A stretch of 14,208 nucleotides of DNA from Planctomycetota bacterium (GTDB lineage: Bacteria; Planctomycetota; Planctomycetia; Pirellulales; UBA1268), in the NCBI GenBank assembly GCA_003670825.1, contig QWQL01000071.1, positions 1 to 14,208 on the forward strand, given 5' to 3'. This document shows, piece after piece, positions 6,712-12,969 of this stretch. A program made the translations under genes and the position numbers. Under the pieces are notes generated by a model. That model made no database searches. It was not told where the DNA came from and worked only from the letters and a program-made list of their open reading frames with translations. How positions within the stretch are numbered: position 1 is the first letter of the stretch; every line of letters starts with the position of its first letter.

Positions 6712-7485
6712 GTGCTGGCCAAGCGGATCATCCCCTGCCTCGACGTTGACCGTGGCCGCGTGGTCAAGGGAACGAAGTTCCTCGACCTCGTCGATGCGGG
6801 TGACCCCGTCGAGGTTGCCGCCCGCTACGAGGCCGAGGGTGCCGACGAACTGGTGTTCCTCGACATCACGGCGAGCCACGAGGGCCGCGACATCATGCTC
6901 GACGTCGTCCGCCGCGTGTCGGAAAAGGTGTTCATGCCGTTCACGGTGGGGGGCGGGATCCGCACGCTCGACGACGCCGCCCGGCTCGTGCAGGCCGGCG
7001 CCGAGAAGGTGAGCATTAACTCCGCCGCCGTCCGCACGCCCCAGCTCGTCACCGCCGTGGCCGACCGGCTCGGAAGCTGCGCGACGGTCGTCAACATCGA
7101 TCCCAAGCGGGTGCTCCGCGCCGGCCGCGAGGTCTGGGAGGTGTTCGTCAATGGTGGCCGCGTGCCGACGGGACTGGAGGCGGTGGCCTGGGCGCGGGAG
7201 GTCGAGCGGCTCGGCGCCGGCGAGATCGTGCTCACCTGCATGGACCGCGACGGCACCCGCGAGGGCTATGACCTGGAGATCACCGCGGCCGTCAGTTCTG
7301 CCGTCGGCATCCCGGTGGTTGCCAGCGGCGGTGCCGGCAGCCCGGAGCACCTCGCCGACGCGGTGGAGCGAGGTGGTGCGGACGCCGTGCTGGCCGCTGG
7401 AATCTTCCACTTCGGGCAGTGTACGATCCGCGATGTGAAGCTCCTCTTTCAGCAGCGCGGCATTCCTGTCCGGCCGCCCTGCTAG
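6712..7485 (+). CDS. hisF: Imidazole glycerol phosphate synthase cyclase subunit HisF
   Basis: Cyclase half of imidazole glycerol phosphate synthase. Together with the glutaminase HisH it turns PRFAR plus ammonia into imidazole glycerol phosphate and AICAR, feeding histidine and purine synthesis. The protein is 257 residues, the normal length, starts with GTG, and opens with the family N-terminus (LAKRIIPCLDV). Both catalytic aspartates are in place: Asp11 (CLDVD) and Asp130 (VVNIDPK). Other conserved blocks are TVGGGIRT (78-85), AEKVSINSAAV (97-107), GGRVPTGLEAVAWA (148-161), MDRDGTREGYDLE (177-189), VVASGGAGSPEHL (202-214) and ADAVLAAGIFHFG (223-235). It is the only histidine gene in the window; hisH and hisA are absent. 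It sits between thiG and pilT on the same strand with short gaps, so it is probably co-transcribed by proximity only. Confidence 0.95.
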   Translation: MLAKRIIPCLDVDRGRVVKGTKFLDLVDAGDPVEVAARYEAEGADELVFLDITASHEGRDIMLDVVRRVSEKVFMPFTVGGGIRTLDDAARLVQAGAEKVSINSAAVRTPQLVTAVADRLGSCATVVNIDPKRVLRAGREVWEVFVNGGRVPTGLEAVAWAREVERLGAGEIVLTCMDRDGTREGYDLEITAAVSSAVGIPVVASGGAGSPEHLADAVERGGADAVLAAGIFHFGQCTIRDVKLLFQQRGIPVRPPC

Positions 7486-7517
7486 CCCCGATCCAATCCT
7501 CCTGACCGGCGACTGCC

Positions 7518-8660
7518 ATGTCTACGATCGAGACCTCGCCCAGCGACGTTGCCAAGCCTGTCGGCACCAACGGCTATCGCCACGAGGTCGACCGTCTGTT
7601 TGAGGCGCTCGTCAGGCTCAGTGGCAGCGACCTGCACCTCAAGGCCGACCAGCCACCGATCATCCGCGTGAAGGGCTCACTCCAGCCGCTCAAGCACCCC
7701 AAGATCGATGACGCCCGGATGCGGCAGCTCTGCGTGCCGATCATGAGTGAGCGGCAGCGGAAGATCTTCGAGGAAGAGGGGGGCGTCGATTTCGCGCACA
7801 CCTGCGTGGTCGATGGCGTCAAGTGGCGGTTCCGCGTCAACCTGCTCACCCAGCAGGGGGCGATGGGCATGGTCGCCCGCCGCGTCAACAACACGATCCC
7901 CGACTTCAAGGGCCTCTTCCTGCCGGAGAGCATCGAGCGGCTCTGCGTGCTCGACCAAGGGATGGTGCTGCTGGCCGGGGTCACCGGCTCCGGCAAGAGC
8001 ACCACGATCGGGTCGATGCTCAACTACATCAACCGCACCTATCGCAAGCACATCCTCACGCTGGAGGATCCGATCGAGTTCGTGTTCACCGAGGACAAGT
8101 GCCTGATCAACCAGCGGGAGGTCGGCAGCGACGTCAAGAGCTTCGAGATCGGTATGAAGCATGCCGTCCGCGAGGATCCCGACATCATCCTCGTGGGCGA
8201 ACTCCGCGACGTGGAGACCTTCAAGACGGCGATCCACGCCGCCGAGACGGGCCACCTCGTGTTCGGCACGATCCACGCCGCGAGCGCGTCGAGCTGCATC
8301 GGCCGGATTCTCGATCTCTTCCCGCAGGAGGAGCATGCGTCGATCCGCAGCGCGATCGCCTTCAACATGAAGGGGATCATCGCCCAGAAACTGCTCAAGT
8401 CGATCAAGCCCGGCGTGAGCCGGGTGCCGATCTGCGAGGTCATGTTCTTCGATGTGCTCGTGCGAAAATACGTGCTCGAGGAACAAGACCACCTGATCGC
8501 CGACCACATCAAGAAGTCGTTTCGCGACGGCATGCAAGACTTCACGCAGAGCCTCAAGAGCCTGATCGACTTGCAGCTCATCGACCGCCACGACGCGATG
8601 GAGATCGCCCCCAACCGCGAGGCGCTGGAGATGGCGCTGAAGGGCATCGGGGTGTCGTGA
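7518..8660 (+). CDS. pilT: PilT-family twitching motility / retraction ATPase
   Basis: Cytoplasmic hexameric secretion-type ATPase. PilT proteins drive type IV pilus retraction. The protein is 380 residues, slightly longer than typical PilT (about 345-370) through an N-terminal extension of some 20 residues. Seen: the N-terminal SGSDLHLKADQPPIIRVKG (35-53), Walker A GVTGSGKST (154-162), Asp box LTLEDPIEF (180-188), Walker B DIILVGELRD (222-231) with Glu228, His box TGHLVFGTIHA (244-254), and the PilT-type C-terminal segment VRKYVLEEQDHLIADHIKKS then GMQDFTQSL (338-346) and APNREAL (364-370). All catalytic motifs are intact, in contrast to the next gene. Its stop overlaps the start of that gene by one base (TGATG), suggesting coupling. 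Retraction of a pilus is the family role; with no pilins nearby, a role in another transport system is possible. Confidence 0.85.
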   Translation: MSTIETSPSDVAKPVGTNGYRHEVDRLFEALVRLSGSDLHLKADQPPIIRVKGSLQPLKHPKIDDARMRQLCVPIMSERQRKIFEEEGGVDFAHTCVVDGVKWRFRVNLLTQQGAMGMVARRVNNTIPDFKGLFLPESIERLCVLDQGMVLLAGVTGSGKSTTIGSMLNYINRTYRKHILTLEDPIEFVFTEDKCLINQREVGSDVKSFEIGMKHAVREDPDIILVGELRDVETFKTAIHAAETGHLVFGTIHAASASSCIGRILDLFPQEEHASIRSAIAFNMKGIIAQKLLKSIKPGVSRVPICEVMFFDVLVRKYVLEEQDHLIADHIKKSFRDGMQDFTQSLKSLIDLQLIDRHDAMEIAPNREALEMALKGIGVS

Positions 8661-10507
8661 TGGGGAGCCTGTGGCGTCGCCTTCAACGGGCAGCCGTGGT
8701 CGCCGTGTCGGTCGCGTCGGCGACGGCCGTGCAGGCCGACAACGCCGCCGGCTGGCCTCTCCAGCTCCCGCAAGGCTGGGATGGCCGGGGCACCGGAGGC
8801 GGCCTGGCGATCGTGCCGGCGGTGTGCTGGTGGATCTGCGTGCTTGGCTGGATGCGAACGGTCGACTGGGTTTCCAGCGACGCGACCAAGCACAAGATCA
8901 CGCCGGCGTTCTGGGGCATGGTCTGCGGGCTGCCCATGTTTCTGGCGGCGATCCTCGCCTGGTGGATCCCGTCGGTGCTCGGCGGCCTCGCGGTGATGAT
9001 CGTCGCCTGGGTCGCGCCGGCTGTGACCTACGCCTTGATCCGCAACAAGGCCCTGCCACCGTCGGAGCGAATCCTCACCGTCGGCCACGGTCGGCGAATC
9101 CTGGCGCGGCTGCTCGCCCCCTTCGGCATCGAGATCGACACCGACTTTGACGAGGGCGACCTGATTCCGAAGGTGGCGCTCGCCGCCGTTGGCGGCAAGG
9201 ATGCCGCGGAGAATACCGCTCGGATCGAGGCAGCCGCGAAGCTCCCCGGCTTCGAAGAGGCCCGCAAGACCATGCTCACGGCCGTGATGGCCCGGGCCGG
9301 CACGATGGTGATCGACCTCGACCCGGCCGGCATGGGCGTGCGGCACGAGGTCGACGGTGCCTGGGAAAAGCCGAAGGTCCGTCAGCCGCCGAAGAGTCGC
9401 CGAGAAAAGGAGTCGTGGGTCGAGGCGCCCACGTCGAGCCTCGAGGTGGGTCAGGCGGTGGTGGCGGCGCTCAAGACGCTCTGCGGCCTGCCGCCGGCGG
9501 CCCGCGACGCCAAGGCCTCCCCCTTCCTGCTGCAGGTCGATGGCAAGCCCCGCAACTGCCGGCTTTCCTCCCGCCGCCAGGCCGCCGGCGAACAGATCGT
9601 GGTGCAGCTCGATCCTCCGGGCACGATCTTCAAAAAGCTGCCCGATTTGGGGATGCCGCAGCCGCTCGCCGAGAAACTCGTCGGCCTGACCGCCGTCGAG
9701 AAAGGGCTGATCCTCGTCTCGGCACCGGCGGGCTCTGGCCTAACGACCACGTTCGATCTCCTCGTGCAGTCGGCCGATCGGCTGCTCCGCGACTTCATCT
9801 CGATCGAGGATGCCGCAGCGCCTTCGCGGGAGATCCAGAATGTCAAGCCGGTGCCGTATGACGCCCGGACGGGCGTCACGCCACTGGCGGCACTCGAGGG
9901 AGTGCTGCGGACCTACCCCAACGTGATCGTCACCCGCGACATCCGCGACAAGGCACTCGTCACGAAGCTCGTCGAACTCGCCGGCGACGACAAGTTCGTA
10001 GTCATGAGCCTCAAGGCCACCGACGCGATCGACGCCGTGGCCCGCATCCTGGCCTGCGGCGTGCCTCCGCAGCTCCTCGCCACGACGCTCGTCGGCTCCG
10101 TCTCGCAGCGGCTCGTCCGCAAGCTCTGCCCGAAGTGCCGCGAGGAGTATCCGCCGCCCCCCGACCTGCTCGCCCGGCTCAAGCTCACGCTGGAGCAGCT
10201 CCCCCATCTCCGCAAGCCGTCCGAGCACGGCTGCCGGCTCTGCGGCGGCACCGGCTACCTGGGGCGGGCGGCGATCTTCGAACTCGCCAGCGGACCCACC
10301 GTCCGCAAGGCCGTGGCCGCCGGCACCGACGCAGCGACCGTTCGCAAGGCGGCGATGCAGGACGGCATGAAGCCGCTCCGCGAGGCGGGCATGGCGCTGG
10401 TGCTTGAGGGCGTGACGTCGATGGAGGAGGTCCAGCGGGTATTCGTGGCGGCCCAGCCGCAACAGCCGCCGCCGGTCGTAGCCGCCAAGGGGGGCGTGAA
10501 GAAATGA
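8660..10507 (+). CDS. Membrane-anchored GspE/PilB-like protein with degenerate ATPase motifs
   Basis: 615 residues. The N-terminus is membrane-embedded: a signal-like hydrophobic stretch (8-24) and likely helices at about 50-66, 84-103 and 105-127. A linker (about 130-335) may include a divergent MshEN/N2-type domain. From about 335 it aligns with the GspE/PilB ATPase core, but the catalytic motifs are changed: Walker A reads SAPAGSGLTTT (354-364), with Leu361 where the family has Lys; the Asp box reads SIEDAAAPS (381-389), losing the second acidic residue; Walker B reads VIVTRDIRD (422-430) instead of GEIRD; the His box reads DKFVVMSLKATDA (444-456) with no His. The tetracysteine zinc site is kept (CPKC 490-493, CRLC 525-528), with GTGYLGRAAIFEL after it. 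It probably cannot hydrolyse ATP normally and may be a structural or regulatory partner of the pilT product encoded immediately upstream. The ATG overlaps the pilT stop. The frame stays open upstream inside pilT, but only the part from 8660 shows homology. Confidence 0.82.
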   Translation: MGSLWRRLQRAAVVAVSVASATAVQADNAAGWPLQLPQGWDGRGTGGGLAIVPAVCWWICVLGWMRTVDWVSSDATKHKITPAFWGMVCGLPMFLAAILAWWIPSVLGGLAVMIVAWVAPAVTYALIRNKALPPSERILTVGHGRRILARLLAPFGIEIDTDFDEGDLIPKVALAAVGGKDAAENTARIEAAAKLPGFEEARKTMLTAVMARAGTMVIDLDPAGMGVRHEVDGAWEKPKVRQPPKSRREKESWVEAPTSSLEVGQAVVAALKTLCGLPPAARDAKASPFLLQVDGKPRNCRLSSRRQAAGEQIVVQLDPPGTIFKKLPDLGMPQPLAEKLVGLTAVEKGLILVSAPAGSGLTTTFDLLVQSADRLLRDFISIEDAAAPSREIQNVKPVPYDARTGVTPLAALEGVLRTYPNVIVTRDIRDKALVTKLVELAGDDKFVVMSLKATDAIDAVARILACGVPPQLLATTLVGSVSQRLVRKLCPKCREEYPPPPDLLARLKLTLEQLPHLRKPSEHGCRLCGGTGYLGRAAIFELASGPTVRKAVAAGTDAATVRKAAMQDGMKPLREAGMALVLEGVTSMEEVQRVFVAAQPQQPPPVVAAKGGVKK

Positions 10508-11109
10508 TCAGCCTGGCGCTGCTGGCCCTGTTCGTCGTGGTGACCTTCGCCCTGTGGCGCGAGGGCCTGTGGAGTTCGGCCATCATGTTCTTGAACGTGC
10601 TGGCGGCCGCCACGTTTGCCACCGCCTGGTTCGAGTGGGCCGTGGCCCTCCTTCAGCCGCGGCTGAAGAGCTACGACTACCTGCTCGACCTGATCTGCAT
10701 CTGGGGGCTGTTCGCCCTGATCCTGCTGGTGCTCCGGGAGGTGAGCGACCGCGTCTCCCGCACGAAGGTCAAGTTTCGCAAGCCGGTGGAGATGTTTGGC
10801 TGCCCGGTCGTCGCCGCGGCCACTGCCTGGATCGTGGTCTGCTTCACGGCCACGACGCTCCACACGGCGGCCGTGCCCCGCGACTTCATTCAGGCGACAC
10901 CTGAGGCCCGGATGTTCTTCGGCCTGGCTCCCGACCGCCGCTGGCTGCAGTGGGTGCGGGGCTCGACGCTGCATGGGCCGTTCGCCGTGCCCACCAGGGC
11001 CTTCGACACGGGCGTCGTGGCCCCCGGTACGAATGCGGATTTCATCATCCGCTATGCCAACCGCCGCAAGCAGCTCGAGGCTGAGCCCGAACTCCGCGTG
11101 AACCGGTGA
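10504..11109 (+). CDS. CvpA-like four-helix membrane protein
   Basis: 201 residues with four predicted transmembrane helices, at about 2-18 (begins MISLALLALFVVVTFALW), 24-47, 58-77 (LLDLICIWGLFALILLVL) and 99-118 (GCPVVAAATAWIVVCFTATT), then a soluble C-terminal tail of some 75 residues with charged ends. The helix spacing and the short polar turns match the CvpA/colicin-V-production family, whose biochemical role is not well known. The start overlaps the preceding gene by four bases (ATGA), so it is very likely translationally coupled to the GspE-like gene, and its stop overlaps the next GTG start. I would call it CvpA-like with moderate confidence; a plain multi-pass membrane protein of a lineage-specific family is the alternative. 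It may be the membrane partner of the ATPase-like pair upstream. Confidence 0.65.
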   Translation: MISLALLALFVVVTFALWREGLWSSAIMFLNVLAAATFATAWFEWAVALLQPRLKSYDYLLDLICIWGLFALILLVLREVSDRVSRTKVKFRKPVEMFGCPVVAAATAWIVVCFTATTLHTAAVPRDFIQATPEARMFFGLAPDRRWLQWVRGSTLHGPFAVPTRAFDTGVVAPGTNADFIIRYANRRKQLEAEPELRVNR

Positions 11110-11804
11110 CCCCGGTGGCCGACGAGCGAGTGACCGGCGCGATTTCCGACTACCGGCCCGTGAGCCCGCTGGCTGTCGTTGCCCTGGTGCTTGGCATCTG
11201 CTCGGCGATGGCCCTGGTGACCCGGTTCGCCTGGGTGGTGCCGCTGGTGGCCGCGGCGGTGGCGATCGCCGCCCTGGCCGACCTCGCCCGCCCGGGAACG
11301 GCCAAGGCGGGCCGGCTGCTCGCGCTAGCCGGTCTGGCCCTCGCTGTGGGTTTTGGCGCGCAGGCTGTCACCGGTGCGGTGGTCGACCGCTGGATCGCGT
11401 CCCATCGCGCCGGAGCCGCGGCCCGGGCCTGGATCGACGCCGTCCGCCATGGCCGCCCCGCCGAGGCGCTGGGCATCTGCGGAGCCGCCGTCGCCTCGAC
11501 CAGCTCGACCGCCTCGTTGCCGCCGGACCCCACCGAGACCGACGTCGAAGGGCGGCGGCTCGAGCGATTCATCCAGCTCGACGCCGTGCGGGCGGTGGCC
11601 GCCTGCAACGCCACGCAGCCCGAGGTCACGAGCTGCCAGCCGCTCGGCACCGACGATAACGCCTGGATGGTGCGGGTATTGCTCGCCTCGTGCGGTGGCG
11701 GCGAGGAGACGCTGCGACTGGTGGTGTTGCCGAAGACAGCCGCGGCCGGCACGACGGGTGTTGTCGAGCGTTGGAAGGTCGTGGCCATCGACCTCGAGCG
11801 GTGA
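11106..11804 (+). CDS. DUF4190-like membrane protein with soluble C-terminal domain
   Basis: 232 residues with a GTG start (GTGA overlap with the previous stop; no ATG is near). The N-terminal half has three likely helices, at about 21-39 (SPLAVVALVLGICSAMALV), 42-60 and 70-90 (RLLALAGLALAVGFGAQAV), in the helix-turn pattern of DUF4190-type proteins. The C-terminal half (about 100-232) is soluble, with cysteines at 125, 167, 177 and 196. The pattern AWMVRVLLASC (186-196) and ERWKVVAIDL (221-230) resembles a small alpha+beta domain of NTF2-like type, but I cannot identify it. It is the last gene of the plus-strand run and ends 3 bp before the convergent epmA stop. Role unknown; position suggests it works with the coupled pilT-GspE-like-CvpA genes. 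Confidence 0.7.
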   Translation: MTPVADERVTGAISDYRPVSPLAVVALVLGICSAMALVTRFAWVVPLVAAAVAIAALADLARPGTAKAGRLLALAGLALAVGFGAQAVTGAVVDRWIASHRAGAAARAWIDAVRHGRPAEALGICGAAVASTSSTASLPPDPTETDVEGRRLERFIQLDAVRAVAACNATQPEVTSCQPLGTDDNAWMVRVLLASCGGGEETLRLVVLPKTAAAGTTGVVERWKVVAIDLER

Positions 11805-11807
11805 GCG

Positions 11808-12758
11808 TCATGCCTCGCCGGTGAAGGGCCGGGCGGCGGCGATCGAATCGGCGCCCGCTGCCAGCATCGCCAGCCGGTCGAAGCCCAGCGCCGCGCCGAC
11901 CCCGGCCGGCATCGTATCGCCGTGCGCGGCGAGAAGCCGCTCGGGCACCGGCAGGACTGGCCGGCCACCCGCGGCCCGAATGCGGTTCGCCGCGGCGATC
12001 CGCTCCGCAAGCACTTCGGTACGGGTCTCCTCCTCCCAGCCGTTGGCCAGTTCGACCCCGGCGATGAAGAGTTCGAATCGACGCGCCACCTCCGGGCGAT
12101 CGGGGTCGAGCCGGGCGAACGCGGCCTGCGCTGCCGGCCATTCCACCAGCATCGCTGGCCGGCCGTGGCCAAGCCGGGGCTGCACGGCTTCGGCGAGGAG
12201 CAGTTCGAACGCCCGGTTCCAGCGCTCGGCCTCCGACTCTCCGGAACTGGAGGCGGCGGGCACGGCGCCGAGGCGGCGGGCCGCCGCCTCGAGTTCGCCG
12301 GCAGTGGCTGCGAACGGGTCGACGCCGGCGTGCGTTCGAAAGGCCTCCCGGCAGGAAATGTGATCGATGCCGCGGGTGTTGAGGACCGCGGCGCAGAGGG
12401 CCTCGAGCAGGTCGGCCGTACCGTCGAGCGTGGCCGCGGGCTCGTACCATTCCAGCAGGCAGAACTCCACGTCGTGCTGGCGGCCCCGCTCACCGGCGCG
12501 AAACGACTGGGCAAACTGGTAGATGCATCCCGCCTCCCGCGCCAACAGCCGCTTCATCAGCGCCTCGGGGCTCGCCTGGAGAAACCGCGGTGCGTCGTCG
12601 CCGTCGAGGTGCACCGTGATCGGATCGATGTGGGCCTCTGGCAGCACCTCCCGCGACAGCACGGGCGTGTCGACCTCGAGGAAGCCACGCGCATCAAACA
12701 CCCCGCGGATGGCAGCCCGCACCCGGCAACGGAGTTCGAGAATAGGGCGGACCGTCAT
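11808..12758 (-). CDS. epmA: EF-P beta-lysine ligase family protein (EpmA/GenX/PoxA)
   Basis: Class II lysyl-tRNA-synthetase paralog. In characterised bacteria it attaches (R)-beta-lysine to a lysine of elongation factor P, helping translation of polyproline stretches. The protein is 316 residues, close to the usual 325. Seen: class II motif 1 GFLEVDTPVLS (25-35), motif 2 FRAGERGRQHDVEFCLLEWY (86-105), VELANGWEE (235-243), and motif 3 GAALGFDRLAML (288-299) with Arg295. It lacks the anticodon-binding OB domain of true LysRS, which separates it from lysS. The ATG at 12758 has no strong ribosome-binding site. The frame stays open further upstream to 13076, but that part overlaps the short ORF and the 3' end of metG and shows no family homology, so the ATG at 12758 is preferred. 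No efp or epmB is in the window. Its stop is 3 bp from the convergent stop of the preceding plus-strand gene. Confidence 0.9.
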   Translation of the reverse strand: MTVRPILELRCRVRAAIRGVFDARGFLEVDTPVLSREVLPEAHIDPITVHLDGDDAPRFLQASPEALMKRLLAREAGCIYQFAQSFRAGERGRQHDVEFCLLEWYEPAATLDGTADLLEALCAAVLNTRGIDHISCREAFRTHAGVDPFAATAGELEAAARRLGAVPAASSSGESEAERWNRAFELLLAEAVQPRLGHGRPAMLVEWPAAQAAFARLDPDRPEVARRFELFIAGVELANGWEEETRTEVLAERIAAANRIRAAGGRPVLPVPERLLAAHGDTMPAGVGAALGFDRLAMLAAGADSIAAARPFTGEA

Positions 12759-12774
12759 TCGCGCCGTGCCATGG

Positions 12775-12879
12775 TCAGCCCGCGGCAGCGGCCTTCGACG
12801 GGGTGAGTTTGGCCGCGTGCTCCAGCGCAGCGTCGCTGGCGGTGGAGAAGTCGGTCGGAAATACGATCGTCTTGGCCAT
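12775..12879 (-). pseudogene. 34-codon ORF resembling a truncated universal stress protein N-terminus
   Basis: A very short ORF. It encodes MAKTIVFPTDFSTASDAALE (1-20) followed by HAAKLTPSKAAAAG (21-34), then TGA. The first 26 residues match the start of UspA-domain proteins: beta strand IVFPTDFS, then the first helix ASDAALEHAAKLT. A complete Usp domain is about 140 residues; the rest (including the G-2X-G-9X-G-S/T ATP motif) is absent. GGGAG lies about 9 nt upstream of the ATG, so it can be translated. The next gene, epmA, starts 16 bp after its stop, so it may be a remnant left by deletion or a functional leader or small protein coupled to epmA. It could be a real small gene; the pseudogene label is an inference. 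Confidence 0.6.
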
Positions 12880-12945
12880 GATGGGATCTCCCGCGTGCCA
12901 GGTGATGAAGGCTCCTGCCGCTGGTCCGGTGCTCCAGCCGTGGGG

Positions 12946-12951
12946 ATTATA
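12946..12951 (-). promoter_or_regulatory. Candidate -10 box (TATAAT) for the usp-like ORF and epmA
   Basis: On the minus strand an exact TATAAT (12951-12946) lies in the 90-bp gap after the metG stop in GC-rich surroundings. The predicted start would fall about 60 nt before the ATG at 12879, so the usp-like ORF and epmA would be transcribed apart from metG. No convincing TTGACA box is found at 16-19 bp spacing, so the promoter may need an activator or may use only the -10. Confidence 0.45.
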
Positions 12952-12969
12952 CCCTGGGCCGAGACGGAT

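Noticed and set aside
7823..8659. Extended upstream start for the GspE-like gene inside pilT
   Set aside because: The frame is open but its translation is low-complexity Arg/Pro/His sequence overlapping the intact pilT core; homology and signal-like sequence begin at the ATG at 8660.
12921..12942. Imperfect inverted repeat (CCGCTGG / CCAGCCG) after metG as a terminator
   Set aside because: One mismatch in a 7-bp stem, a 9-nt loop and no T-run on the minus strand, so no support for termination.
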